From Paenibacillus sacheonensis (GTDB lineage Bacteria; Bacillota; Bacilli; Paenibacillales; Paenibacillaceae), in NCBI RefSeq assembly GCF_009909195.1, contig NZ_JAAAMU010000001.1, positions 62,001 through 126,000 on the forward strand: 64,000 nucleotides of DNA, in the 5' to 3' direction. The translations under genes were made by a program, and so were the position numbers. Under the pieces are notes generated by a model. The model ran no database searches, was not told the DNA's origin, and saw only the letters and a list, made by a program, of their open reading frames with translations. This document shows, in pieces, positions 46,527 through 55,717 of the stretch (position 1 is its first letter; each line of letters starts with the position of its first letter).

Positions 46527-48566
46527 ATGACTATGATCGAGGCAGTTAGAGCCGGCAACGTCGTACGCGAAAATTGGCCGGTTAATCCGCGGGCGCATTT
46601 GAGTCTATATCTAGGCAGCGGCAGCTTCGGAGGCTGCTTCGACGAATTCGGACTGATGAACAACGGGTACGGCGGCGCTGCTGCCGACAGGCCGGGCAGT
46701 ACCTTCCTGATGCATGCCGACCACTGGGACGGCACGGGCAATCAGCAGGTTTGGCTGCCGCTTATGCGGTTGGCTTGGCTTCGAGGCTATGACCATGGAA
46801 TACCCCAGACCTATCGGCAGACGCTTGATTTGTACACCGGCCTGTTGGAAACGGCGCTGCAGCATCCGGGGCTGCAGGTGACGATCCGCAACCGGTTCCA
46901 TCCCGGACAGCGGGATCTGATGGGTCTGGAAATTGCCTATACGGCGGATGATTCCGCGAAGTGCCTGCCTCCGATCATCCTCGCGCTGGAAGCGTATGCG
47001 CCTGCCGGGCGGCAGCAGGAGGTGCTGCGGACAACCGTGGACCAAGTGACGCTTCGGGTCCGCTCGGGCACGGCGGATACGGCGGTCGCGCTGCGTGCGC
47101 ATGCCCTGGCCGGGGAACTGCGGCTTCTTCCGACGGATGCCGGCATCGAGATGCGCTTCGGCGGAGACAGCGGGCATTTCTTTCTGTTGATCGGCGCAGC
47201 TTCTTATGAGCGGGTTGACGGGCTGACCGAGCAGATGAATGGCTATGAGACAGCCGAGTCGTTCGCCGAGGCAGCGGATGCCGGCTGGCAGGCGAGATGG
47301 GGGGATGCCTATATTGCCATTCCCGTTGCGGAACATCAGGCGCTGTGGGCGAGGTCGCTGTACTATGTCTTCTGCAGCTATAGTCCGGATGTTCGCTGCC
47401 CGGCTCCGCCGGGAGGCTGGACGGGGGACGGCTGGGGATACTCGTTCCCGCAGGATCTCTCGTATATTCATCCGGCTCTGCTTCGTCTGGGGCATCTCGA
47501 CATCGCCAAAGCGTGGGTGGAATTTTACGCCCGCATGATCGACGGGGTCCGAGCCTTCACGAAGGAATCCTTCGGCGCGGACGGGACGATGTGGATATGG
47601 GAGTTTCCGATCGGCATGGATTGGAACGGCTTTGCGGATGGAGCGCCGAACCGCTATCACTACGAGATTCATAACGCGGCCTATCCCGCGCGAATGGCGA
47701 GGGAGACGGCGCTTTATCTCGGCGATGCGGATTGGACCTTGGACGTCTGTTGGCCGATCGTCCGGGAATCGGCCCGCTTCTATGCCTCCGTCTTGGCGAA
47801 GGAGGAGGACGGCGGCTGGGGCATTCACTTGACGCCTTCCATGGGACAGGATGAATCGGGCGGTCAGAATCAGTGGAACTATCTCTGTTCGCTCTTCAGC
47901 GCGGAGTACTGTCTGCGGACTGCCGCGCAGCTGGCCGGAGAGTTGGCCGCGGAGCTGGGCGTGGAAGCGGAAGAGGCGAAGCGTTGGAACGAAGTGCTGG
48001 AGGACGGGCTGGCCTATGAACGGCTGCTGGACCGGGAGAAAGGGATTTACCGTACGTACGAGAATCAGCAGCTGCGGGAACAAACGGGCAGGCAGAAGCA
48101 TCCCGTGCAGCTGAATCCGCTCTTTGCGATTCCCTTGGGCCGCATGGACGATCGGCTTCGGCAGGCGTACCGCAACCGCTATGACCTCTGCGTAGGGGCG
48201 ACCGGGGCGAAGCAGCAATTCGAAGGCTGGACGCTGCCGGCTTTCCTGATCGCTTCGGCGCATGCCGGCGACAGCGCAGGATTAAGCCGGGGATTATCGG
48301 AGCTGGTCCCTTCGACGAACGTCTCGCCGGAATGGCTGCAAATCTATGAATCTTCGCTTTCGCTCGGATATACGTACCTGCCGTACTATACGACGAGTCA
48401 CGGATTGTACCTTCAGGCCGTTCAAGACGCGATAATTCATGATTATCACGGCGAGATCGTCATCGGCAGCGCATGTCCTGCGGAGTGGGCGGGAGCCGCT
48501 TACCATAATCTGCGGTTCCCGGGAGGACGGAAGAGGAGCGGGGTCGTGGAAGCAGCGGAGCATTAG
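46527..48566 (+). CDS. Putative six-hairpin (alpha/alpha)6 glycosidase
   Basis: 679 residues without signal peptide. The N-terminal third is a beta-sandwich (LYLGSGSFGGCFDEFGLMNN onward); the C-terminal two thirds read as an (alpha/alpha)6 barrel of the six-hairpin glycosidase group that includes GH65 and GH95 (WGYSFPQDLSYIHPALLRLG, WEFPIGMDWN, HNAAYPARMARETALYLGD, GWGIHLTPSMGQDESGGQNQ). Glu/Asp in FTKESFGADG and TPSMGQDESGG are candidate catalytic residues. ATG 46527 is chosen over an upstream TTG because AAGGGAG (46512-46518) is 8 bases before it. It lies after the terminator at 46322, as a single-gene unit with its own terminator. The exact family is not settled. Confidence 0.68.
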   Translation: MTMIEAVRAGNVVRENWPVNPRAHLSLYLGSGSFGGCFDEFGLMNNGYGGAAADRPGSTFLMHADHWDGTGNQQVWLPLMRLAWLRGYDHGIPQTYRQTLDLYTGLLETALQHPGLQVTIRNRFHPGQRDLMGLEIAYTADDSAKCLPPIILALEAYAPAGRQQEVLRTTVDQVTLRVRSGTADTAVALRAHALAGELRLLPTDAGIEMRFGGDSGHFFLLIGAASYERVDGLTEQMNGYETAESFAEAADAGWQARWGDAYIAIPVAEHQALWARSLYYVFCSYSPDVRCPAPPGGWTGDGWGYSFPQDLSYIHPALLRLGHLDIAKAWVEFYARMIDGVRAFTKESFGADGTMWIWEFPIGMDWNGFADGAPNRYHYEIHNAAYPARMARETALYLGDADWTLDVCWPIVRESARFYASVLAKEEDGGWGIHLTPSMGQDESGGQNQWNYLCSLFSAEYCLRTAAQLAGELAAELGVEAEEAKRWNEVLEDGLAYERLLDREKGIYRTYENQQLREQTGRQKHPVQLNPLFAIPLGRMDDRLRQAYRNRYDLCVGATGAKQQFEGWTLPAFLIASAHAGDSAGLSRGLSELVPSTNVSPEWLQIYESSLSLGYTYLPYYTTSHGLYLQAVQDAIIHDYHGEIVIGSACPAEWAGAAYHNLRFPGGRKRSGVVEAAEH

Positions 48567-48866
48567 GCTCCATCGGTCATATGAAGAACGATGCAAAATC
48601 AAGAAGAGCCGGACGAAGCGGGCTGCCTATAAGGCGGCCTGCTTTTTTGTTGCGGGAGCATTCGGACGAGGGGCATCGCGCCGAACCGGCAGGCTGCAAG
48701 CCTGGTTTCGAAGGACCGCCGGCAGGGTAACGTTTGTTCGAAGCCGTCACCGAATCGACGCTTGACGACGGCTGGGACTAGGCTGAACGTACCGAAACCC
48801 GTTCCGCTCTACGAAAGAGTATCCATGACGAAAGCAGCTTGAGTGGAAGAATCTGGGGGAAGCCGC
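48567..48866. other. Gap between glycosidase and penicillin-binding protein genes
   Basis: It contains the terminator at 48616-48648. The remaining 218 bases show no clear promoter and no credible gene; the short frame at 48439-48765 is a shadow of the upstream gene and terminator. Confidence 0.5.
48616..48648 (+). terminator. Rho-independent terminator after the six-hairpin glycosidase
   Basis: AAGCGGGCTGCC (48616-48627) pairs with GGCGGCCTGCTT (48633-48644), two G-T pairs, 5-nt loop, running into six T. Confidence 0.87.
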
Positions 48867-51017
48867 ATGAAAACAATCGTAAACGATAAGCAGGAGACAT
48901 CAGCGACAAGAATAAGAAAACGAATTCGAAAACCGCGCATGCCGTGGAAGAAGCTTCTTCTCGCCATGGTCGCGGCGGGAATTCTGTGCGCCGCAGCGGG
49001 GGCGGTCGTATTTGCCCGACTGGTCGATCATCAAGATATTGCGCGGCTCGAGGAACCGCTGCCTGCCGCCACGGTGATCTATGATCAGGACGGAAAGGAA
49101 GCGACCCGGATCTCGCTGAATGCCATCGAACCCGTGAGCTACGGGAGCTTGCCGAAGCCGTTGGTCGACGCGGTGGTCGCCGTGGAAGATAAACGCTTCT
49201 TCGAGCATGGCGGAACGGACATGTGGGGGATCAGCCGCGCGCTGCTGACCAACCTGACGAGCGGGAAGACGGTCCAGGGCGGGAGCACGATTACGCAGCA
49301 GCTGGCCAAGAACGTCTTCCTGACCCAGGAACGGACATGGACGCGCAAGTGGAAAGAAGTGCTGCTCGCCGAGAACATCGAGAAGCATTACGATAAGCAG
49401 CAGATCATGACCATGTATTTAAATCAGATTTATTTCGGCGAAGGGGCATGGGGAATCAAGCGCGCGGCGGCGGCTTATTTCGGCAAAGAGGCCAACCGGC
49501 TTACGCTGTCGGAATCGGCGATGCTCGCGGGCTTGATCAAGGCGCCGTCCGCGCTCTCGCCGTTCAAACACATGGAACAGGCCAAGGCGCGCCGAAACGT
49601 CGTGCTTCAGCTCATGAAGGACCAAGGAAAGATCGGCGCCGCTGCTTATGACGCGGCGGTAAGCGAACCGATCAAGCTCCGAAGCGCCGAAGCCGGCAAG
49701 GGAGAAGCGATGAAATACCCCTATTATATCGATCAGCTCATTCGCGAAGCGGGCGATCAATTCGGCATCACGGAGAACGATGTCCTCCATGGCGGACTGC
49801 GCATCTACACGGCGCTGGATACCCGCATGCAGCAGGCTGCGGAACAGGTCTACGCGCAGGAATCGCTGTTCCCGCCAAGCAAGCCGGATCAGCTCATCCA
49901 AAGCGGAGCCGTGCTCGTCGATCCGCGGGACGGCGGCATTCGGGCGCTGATCGGCGGCCGGGGCAAGCAGCCGTTCCGCGGCTTCAACCGAGCGGTGCAG
50001 CTGAAGCGCCAACCCGGCTCGGCGATGAAGCCGATCTCGGTTTATACGCCGGCCTTCGAACGCGGCTATACGCCGGAGGATAAGCTTCTGGACGAGCCGG
50101 TGAATTTCGGCGGCTATCAGCCGAAGAACGCCGGGGGAGGCTATCATGGCGAAGTCACGATTTACGATGCGATCGTCAACTCCTACAATATCCCGGCCGT
50201 GCGGCTGCTGAACGAGATGGGCATCGATGCGGGCATGGAGGCCGCGAAGCGGTTCGGCATCGAGCTCACGGATGCCGACCGCACGCTGGGGCTGGCGCTC
50301 GGCGGCCTGTCGGAAGGCGTATCGCCGCTCGACATGGCCGAAGCCTTCGGCGTATTCGCCAATGACGGGACGCGGATGCCGGCGCATGCGATCGTCCGCA
50401 TCGAATCCGCCGACGGCATGCTGCTCGCGGAAGCGGCGCCTGAGGGAGCGGCGGCTACGGAGCCGGCTGTTGCCCGTACGATGACGTCCATGCTGCAAGG
50501 CGTCGTGCAGGAAGGGACCGGCGAAGCGGCCGCGCTGGACGGACGCCCCATTGCCGGCAAGACGGGAACGACGCAAATGCCGGGCATGGCCGAGGGCGTC
50601 AAGGATAATTGGTTCGTCGGCTACACGCCGCAGCTCGTCGGCGCCGTGTGGCTCGGATATGACCGCACGGACGCGGCGCATTATTTGACCACGACCTCGA
50701 AGGCCGCCGCGGCGGTGTTCGGCAAGCTCATGGGGGAAGCGCTTCGCGGCGAGCCGGTCATGGCGTTCCCCAAAGCGAATGGAGTACCGAAGAAGAATAA
50801 GAACGACGAGCCTCCTGCAGGACAGGGCGAGGAGAAGCCGGACCGCGGCAAGGCGGACAAGGAGGATAAGCCGGGCAAGAAAGATCATGACGATCGACCG
50901 GGGAAGGGCGGCAAAGACGGACCCAAGGAGGATCCGGGTCCGCCGGATAAGCACAAGCCCGATCATCCGAAGGGGCATGGCGGAGGCAAGCCGGGCAAAG
51001 CGGAGCGAAACGATTGA
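48867..51017 (+). CDS. Class A penicillin-binding protein (transglycosylase/transpeptidase)
   Basis: 716 residues. A basic cytoplasmic head is followed by a membrane helix (about 32-52), a GT51 glycosyltransferase domain with Glu in VAVEDKRFFEHGG (near 102) and STITQQLAKNVFL, and a transpeptidase domain with SAMKP (Ser near 385), SYN (near 438) and KTGTT (near 565). These build and cross-link peptidoglycan outside the membrane. After about residue 640 the tail is low-complexity Lys/Asp/Gly/Pro (for example DDRPGKGGKDGPKEDPGPPD), as in some Bacillales PBP1 proteins. GGGGGAAG fits ATG 48867 rather than GTG 48843. The setting among glycosidases does not suggest a functional link. Confidence 0.93.
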   Translation: MKTIVNDKQETSATRIRKRIRKPRMPWKKLLLAMVAAGILCAAAGAVVFARLVDHQDIARLEEPLPAATVIYDQDGKEATRISLNAIEPVSYGSLPKPLVDAVVAVEDKRFFEHGGTDMWGISRALLTNLTSGKTVQGGSTITQQLAKNVFLTQERTWTRKWKEVLLAENIEKHYDKQQIMTMYLNQIYFGEGAWGIKRAAAAYFGKEANRLTLSESAMLAGLIKAPSALSPFKHMEQAKARRNVVLQLMKDQGKIGAAAYDAAVSEPIKLRSAEAGKGEAMKYPYYIDQLIREAGDQFGITENDVLHGGLRIYTALDTRMQQAAEQVYAQESLFPPSKPDQLIQSGAVLVDPRDGGIRALIGGRGKQPFRGFNRAVQLKRQPGSAMKPISVYTPAFERGYTPEDKLLDEPVNFGGYQPKNAGGGYHGEVTIYDAIVNSYNIPAVRLLNEMGIDAGMEAAKRFGIELTDADRTLGLALGGLSEGVSPLDMAEAFGVFANDGTRMPAHAIVRIESADGMLLAEAAPEGAAATEPAVARTMTSMLQGVVQEGTGEAAALDGRPIAGKTGTTQMPGMAEGVKDNWFVGYTPQLVGAVWLGYDRTDAAHYLTTTSKAAAAVFGKLMGEALRGEPVMAFPKANGVPKKNKNDEPPAGQGEEKPDRGKADKEDKPGKKDHDDRPGKGGKDGPKEDPGPPDKHKPDHPKGHGGGKPGKAERND

Positions 51018-51086
51018 CGGGCTCGAAACCGAACCGGCCCTGAGCCGTATAGAACCTTGAATAACGTTATGAGGAGGCGAAGCGGC

Positions 51087-51461
51087 TTGAATTGTCCGAT
51101 TTGCGAAAATTCCCGTATGCGGGAAGTGGAGAAGGACGGTATTCTGATTGATGTCTGCCCGAGCTGCAAGGGGGTATGGCTGGACCGGGGCGAGCTCGAC
51201 AAACTGATGAGCGACGTTCGCGAAGTCCGGGACGAATACAACGAGTGGCATTACCGCGATGGGGACGACCGGCGCAGGATGAACAACAATCCGCCCGGAG
51301 GCGGTTATCCTCCGCAGTCTTCGAACGGACAACCTTATTACGGCAACCAAAGCCAGAACGGCGGCCAAGGGTACGATAAGCGGCATGACGATAAATACAA
51401 TCCCCATCACAAGAAAAAGAAGAAGTCCGTCCTGGATGTATTCGGCGATTTGTTCGAGTAA
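51087..51461 (+). CDS. TFIIB-type zinc-ribbon protein
   Basis: 124 residues. The N-terminal 45 residues contain a zinc ribbon of two Cys pairs (CPIC at 3-6 and CPSC in DVCPSCKGVWLDRGELDKL), the layout of zf-TFIIB proteins; the rest is Asn/Gly/Gln/Pro-rich, then ends in a short KKKKKSVLDVFGDLFE segment. The frame is open from 51057, but AGGAGG at 51071-51076 is 10 bases before TTG 51087, and family members start directly at the zinc ribbon. The role of this family is poorly known. Confidence 0.82.
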   Translation: MNCPICENSRMREVEKDGILIDVCPSCKGVWLDRGELDKLMSDVREVRDEYNEWHYRDGDDRRRMNNNPPGGGYPPQSSNGQPYYGNQSQNGGQGYDKRHDDKYNPHHKKKKKSVLDVFGDLFE

Positions 51462-51526
51462 CGTCCGGCTGTCGGAGACAGGCTGCTCGTAGTGGCAGTG
51501 TACACGGAGCAGCTTCAGATAGGAGC

Positions 51527-51560
51527 GGTCAACCAGTCGGAACTGGTTGGCCTTTTTTTT
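51527..51560 (+). terminator. Rho-independent terminator after the zinc-ribbon gene
   Basis: GGTCAACCAGT (51527-51537) pairs with ACTGGTTGGCC (51542-51552) with one T-G pair and a short loop, followed by eight T. Confidence 0.9.
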
Positions 51561-51613
51561 GTTGCCGGCGGCATGTTTCGGACGAACCGGCAGTGGAAGC
51601 GTTTTTTTATGGA

Positions 51614-51642
51614 TTGACACCGACAGGTGTATAATGAATAAT
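51614..51642 (+). promoter_or_regulatory. Candidate promoter overlapping the start of the DUF4965-type gene
   Basis: A consensus -35 TTGACA (51614-51619) is followed after 17 bases by AATAAT (51637-51642). A better-looking TATAAT at 51630-51635 is only 10 bases away, too close to pair with it. If the promoter is used, transcription begins inside the first codons of the long frame. Confidence 0.35.
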
Positions 51643-53695
51643 GTATATATATTATATTAAACATATACAGAAAGCTGGTGCTCTTATTTTTACACTTCGT
51701 CCTTCTTCCGTGCCTCTCGTCGCCGTGGATCCCTATTTCAGCGTTTGGTCGGCCGCCGACCGCTTGACGGATGATTTTACCCGCCATTGGACGGGCCAGC
51801 GCCATGCCATGACAGGCCTGCTTCGCATCGACGGAACGGCTTGGCGCTTCGCCGGCAAGGTTCAAGCGAACGCCGAGCGTTATTATACGGAGCCGGCGGC
51901 TATGACGCAAACCAGCTTGACCGTCACGCCGCTCAGCACGACGTATTCCTTCGAGGCGGCAGGCGTAGCGCTGACGGTTCGGTTCACGACGCCGCTGCTG
52001 CCGGACGACCTGGACGTGCTGTCGCGGCCGGCTTCCTATGTCGCGTTCGAAGCGCGGTCGCTCGATGGCCGGCCGCATGAGGTGAGTTTGTATTTCGACG
52101 TCGCCGGCGAATGGGCCGTAGATTCTCCGAAGCAGTCCGTCATGGGGCATGCGGTAGAACGCAAAGACTACGATGCGATAGGCTTGTCCCACGTGGAGCA
52201 GTCGTACGTGAATCGTTCCGGGGACGATCACCGGATCGACTGGGGAACGTTTTACTTGGCCGCCAGGCCTTCGGATCGAACGCGCGTCTGCCTGGGTACG
52301 GCGGAGCGGCGCAAGTTTTTCGTCCGGAACGAGTCATCGGACGCGCACGGCTGGGACGGAACGCCGACGGTCGTCGCGGACGGTCAGCCGGTCATGGCGC
52401 TCGTTCACGAATTCGGCTCCGTTGCCGCTGATCCTGAGACTGCGCTTGCCGTACTGGCCTACGACGATATCTATGCCATCGAGTATTTCGGCGACAAGCT
52501 TCAGGCCTATTGGAAACGAAACGGCCTCAGCGCGGAAGACATGCTCGCTGCGGCATGCTCGGAGTACGAGACGTTGACAGCCCGCTGCGACGCGTTCGAC
52601 AAGCAGGTGCTGGCGGACGGAACGGCTGCGGGAGGAGAACGTTACGCCGAACTGCTCGCCATGTCGTACCGGCAGGCGATTGCCGCGCATAAGCTGGTCA
52701 CCGATACGGAAGGGGAGCTGCTGTTCCTCTCCAAGGAGTGCTACAGCAATGGCTGCATGGCGACGGTAGACGTCAGCTATCCATCCGTTCCCTTGTTCCT
52801 GCTCTACAATCCGGCGCTTGCCGAAGGGATGCTTCGCCCGATCTTCAAGTATGCGACAAGCGAAGCGTGGCCGTTCGGCTTTGCCCCGCACGATATCGGC
52901 CAATACCCGATCGGCAACGGCCAGGTATACAGCGAGAATGCCATTGAAGGCCAAATGCCCGTCGAAGAATGCGGCAATATGCTGATCATGGCCGCGGCCG
53001 TCTGTTTGGCTGGTGGCAGCCCGGACCTGACGCTTCGCCATATGGAGCTGCTGACGACCTGGGCGGATTACTTGGTGGAGCACGGCTTGGATCCCGAGAA
53101 CCAGCTGTGCACGGACGATTTTGCCGGCCATCTGGCGCGCAACGCGAACTTGTCCGTCAAAGCCGTGATGGGCGTGGCCGGCTTCGCGATTCTGAAAGGA
53201 ATCGAAGGCGACTCGGAAGCGAAGGAACGCTATCTGAAGATCGCGCAGGAAATGGCCGCGAAATGGGAGGCGCTTGCGGACGATAACGGGCATACGAAGC
53301 TCGCGTTCGGCCAAGAGGGAAGCTGGAGCTTGAAATATAACCTGATCTGGGACATCCTGTTCGGAACCGGGCTGTTCCGGAAGGAAACGATCCGCAGGGA
53401 GACGGCGTGGTACTTGAAGCAGCGCAATCGTTACGGCACGCCGCTCGACAGCCGCGCGACTTACACGAAGGCCGACTGGGTCATCTGGTCCGCGACGCTG
53501 GCGGAGGATCGAAACGATTTTATCGCGCTGACGGATCCGATCTGGACGATGCTGAACGAGACGCCGGACCGCGTGCCGTTCTCGGACTGGACGGACACGC
53601 TGACGGCTCGGCAGCTGAACTTCCAGCATCGCAGCGTCGTCGGCGGAATCTTCGTGAAGGTGCTGAAGGACAAAGGGATCTTGCTTAAAGGGTAA
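51641..53695 (+). CDS. GtaA-like DUF5127/DUF4965/DUF1793 protein, probable glycosidase or amidase
   Basis: Up to 684 residues, no signal peptide. The N-terminal part (PSSVPLVAVDPYFSVWSAAD, RHWTGQRHAMTGLLRIDG) is the beta domain of DUF5127/DUF4965 proteins, and the C-terminal part (LFLSKECYSNGCMATVDVSYPS, DDFAGHLARNANLSVKAVMG, YGTPLDSRATYTKADWVIWSA) is the helical-barrel region. Fungal relatives are called glutaminase A, but the fold resembles (alpha/alpha)6 glycosidases, and in this sugar locus a glycosidase is equally likely. ATG 51641 has no good ribosome site and may lie over the promoter; the true start is possibly a rare codon between 51680 and 51710. Confidence 0.75.
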   Translation: MYIYYIKHIQKAGALIFTLRPSSVPLVAVDPYFSVWSAADRLTDDFTRHWTGQRHAMTGLLRIDGTAWRFAGKVQANAERYYTEPAAMTQTSLTVTPLSTTYSFEAAGVALTVRFTTPLLPDDLDVLSRPASYVAFEARSLDGRPHEVSLYFDVAGEWAVDSPKQSVMGHAVERKDYDAIGLSHVEQSYVNRSGDDHRIDWGTFYLAARPSDRTRVCLGTAERRKFFVRNESSDAHGWDGTPTVVADGQPVMALVHEFGSVAADPETALAVLAYDDIYAIEYFGDKLQAYWKRNGLSAEDMLAAACSEYETLTARCDAFDKQVLADGTAAGGERYAELLAMSYRQAIAAHKLVTDTEGELLFLSKECYSNGCMATVDVSYPSVPLFLLYNPALAEGMLRPIFKYATSEAWPFGFAPHDIGQYPIGNGQVYSENAIEGQMPVEECGNMLIMAAAVCLAGGSPDLTLRHMELLTTWADYLVEHGLDPENQLCTDDFAGHLARNANLSVKAVMGVAGFAILKGIEGDSEAKERYLKIAQEMAAKWEALADDNGHTKLAFGQEGSWSLKYNLIWDILFGTGLFRKETIRRETAWYLKQRNRYGTPLDSRATYTKADWVIWSATLAEDRNDFIALTDPIWTMLNETPDRVPFSDWTDTLTARQLNFQHRSVVGGIFVKVLKDKGILLKG

Positions 53696-53711
53696 TCGGA
53701 GGATGAATAGA

Positions 53712-53740
53712 GGCCGAGAAGTCGTCGAGACTTCTCGGCC
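53712..53740. terminator. Terminator between convergent genes
   Basis: A perfect 12-bp stem, GGCCGAGAAGTC (53712-53723) with GACTTCTCGGCC (53729-53740), 5-nt loop, followed by TGTTTGTTTG on the + strand. It separates the gene ending at 53695 from the minus-strand gene ending at 53867. Confidence 0.82.
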
Positions 53741-53866
53741 TGTTTGTTTGAAGGAGGGGACGCAGGACCTACGGTGCTTCATGCGGCATCTTCCTCGTCG
53801 TGCGGACGGAAGGCCGGACAGGGCTTTCTTCGCCGCGATTACAGGCTTCGGGCTGGATTCTCTCCG

Positions 53867-55363
53867 TTAATGCTCCAACTGTACCTGATCTGCCGCGGAG
53901 AGATGCTTCGCCCACGATTCCCGCTCCGCCTTCAGCTCTTCGAGCGTCCTCGTGCGGAGCCTTGCCGCGCCGCGGTAGCCTTCGCGGGTCGGCAGCAGAC
54001 CGCCTGCCGCCTGCCGCGTTTTCGCCTTGGCGATCGCTTCGCCGTACTGCGGCAGCCACTTCTCTCCGGCGATGAGCATCTCGTCGACCAACTGCCAGAT
54101 TTCCGGCGGGTTGCAGACCGCGCCGACGAGCGGATCCATCATGAACGCTTGGCGGAGAAGCAGATCGTCGCCATGGATCGCGGCTTCGACGGCTAAGCGC
54201 TGAACGGAAATGCTCGCCTGGCAGACCGCGGCTGGACCGAGCGGCAGTTCGCCTACGACGGGCATATGAATGCCGGAAGCGTCCGCATAACCGGGCGCCT
54301 CGACGATGGCGTCGCTCGGCAGGTTCGAGATGATGCCGTTATTGACGACGTTGAAATGCCCGCGGTAGAGGCGGCCGGTCTCGAGCGCTTCGACGATGTA
54401 CGAGCCGTGTTCGACGCCGCGTTCGTCCGGTCCGTAGACGACAGCCGGCGCTTTCAGCCAATTCGGGAAGTCCGCCTTGAACCATTCGCGCTCCTCCATG
54501 CAGATACGCAGGTAGCCGCCCGTCTCGCCGGCAATCCAGCCGCGAATGTCGATCCAGTCCATGATTTCATCGGGGCGTTTGCGGTACCAAGGCACGTATT
54601 CGCTCAAGTGGCCGTTGGATTCCGTGCTGTAATAGCCGAACCGGCGCAGCATGTCGATGCGCACCTTCTCGAATTCACGCATGTACGGGTCGTTCTCGAA
54701 CGCTTCGAGCAGCTTTCCCGTCATGTCTTCGCCTTGATACCGGACTTGAACGTACCAAGTCTGATGGTTAATGCCCGCGCAGATAATGTCGACTTCTTCT
54801 TGCTTCAGGCCGAGCGCGGATGCGATCTGGTGATGGCCGCCCTGCACGCCATGGCATAAGCCGACGGTGTTGACGCCGCCGTATTTGTTGCATGCCCACG
54901 TCAGCATCGCCAGCGGGTTCGCGTGGTTGAGCAGCAGCACGTCCTTGGCCGCGGTCTCGCGAATGTCCCGGCACAGGCTCATCATTTCGGCGATGCCGCG
55001 CTGTCCGTACATAATGCCGCCGGCCGAGAGCGTATCGCCCACGCATTGGTCGATGCCGTACTTGAGCGGGATCTCGATGTCGGTCTCGAACGCATCCAGC
55101 CCGCCGACGCGAAAGGTGCAGAAGACGTACTTGGCGCCGCGCAGCGCCTCCCGCCGATCGGTCGTCGATTGGATGCGCACGGGCAGGCCGTTGGCCTCGA
55201 TATCCCGCTGGCAAAGCTCGGCGACCATTGCCAAATTCCCTTCGCTGATGTCCGTGAACGCCACCTCGATCGCGCGGAATTCCGGCACGCTGAGCAAGTC
55301 CCGCATGATCCAGCGCGTGAAGCCGATGCTCCCCGCGCCGACGATCGTAACCTTGAAAGCCAT
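53867..55363 (-). CDS. GH4-family alpha-glycosidase (alpha-galactosidase/glucosidase type)
   Basis: 498 residues on the minus strand, the only clear minus-strand gene. An N-terminal NAD-binding Rossmann motif (VTIVGAGSIGFTR) is followed by the GH4 motifs NHANPLAMLTWA, CHGVQGGHHQIA (Cys for the divalent metal) and GINHQTW (metal His). GH4 enzymes cleave glycosides by an NAD- and Mn-dependent redox elimination. The CHG variant and length fit the MelA/alpha-glucosidase branch rather than phospho-glucosidases. The frame extends to 55564, but MAFKVTIVGAG at 55363 with a GGGGGACG ribosome site is the family start. It has no transporter beside it and is divergent from the LysR gene. Confidence 0.92.
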   Translation of the reverse strand: MAFKVTIVGAGSIGFTRWIMRDLLSVPEFRAIEVAFTDISEGNLAMVAELCQRDIEANGLPVRIQSTTDRREALRGAKYVFCTFRVGGLDAFETDIEIPLKYGIDQCVGDTLSAGGIMYGQRGIAEMMSLCRDIRETAAKDVLLLNHANPLAMLTWACNKYGGVNTVGLCHGVQGGHHQIASALGLKQEEVDIICAGINHQTWYVQVRYQGEDMTGKLLEAFENDPYMREFEKVRIDMLRRFGYYSTESNGHLSEYVPWYRKRPDEIMDWIDIRGWIAGETGGYLRICMEEREWFKADFPNWLKAPAVVYGPDERGVEHGSYIVEALETGRLYRGHFNVVNNGIISNLPSDAIVEAPGYADASGIHMPVVGELPLGPAAVCQASISVQRLAVEAAIHGDDLLLRQAFMMDPLVGAVCNPPEIWQLVDEMLIAGEKWLPQYGEAIAKAKTRQAAGGLLPTREGYRGAARLRTRTLEELKAERESWAKHLSAADQVQLEH

Positions 55364-55717
55364 ATTCGCTCGTCCCCCACTCCACAGATTGTTCGTCGCT
55401 GCTGTCAGCCGGCCGGATCGAAATTCAATCGATGCCTGACGCCGGCCTTCGGCTTGTCGCCTGAACGGGTCGAGGACTAAGCGCGTATCCATCCGAACAG
55501 CCTCGGCTGGCGGCGGACGTGCAGGTCGGCGCACATTGGCCCATTCAGGTGAGCTTGCCTTCATTGAATCACGGTTCAGACGGTTCGTTCAAGACAATAT
55601 TCGGACCATTTTCAGGCGAAAGTCGGACTAGATTGGGCTGTATTCTGGCTGTATGCCCGTCCCAGCGCATTTGGTACAATGAAGCGGAGTACGAGTCATC
55701 CGGAGGAGACGCTGACC
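55364..55717. other. Divergent intergenic region between GH4 and LysR genes
   Basis: On the minus strand, TTGAAC (55593-55588) with TTCAAT about 18 bases further (around 55564-55569) is a candidate GH4 promoter. On the + strand, TACAAT near 55675-55680 is a candidate -10 for the LysR gene with no clear -35. GGAGGAG at 55700-55706 is the LysR ribosome site. No gene is apparent. Confidence 0.4.

Noticed and set aside
51614-51635. TTGACA and TATAAT as a promoter pair
   Set aside because: The spacing is 10 bases, far too short for sigma-A; a 17-base pairing with AATAAT is preferred.
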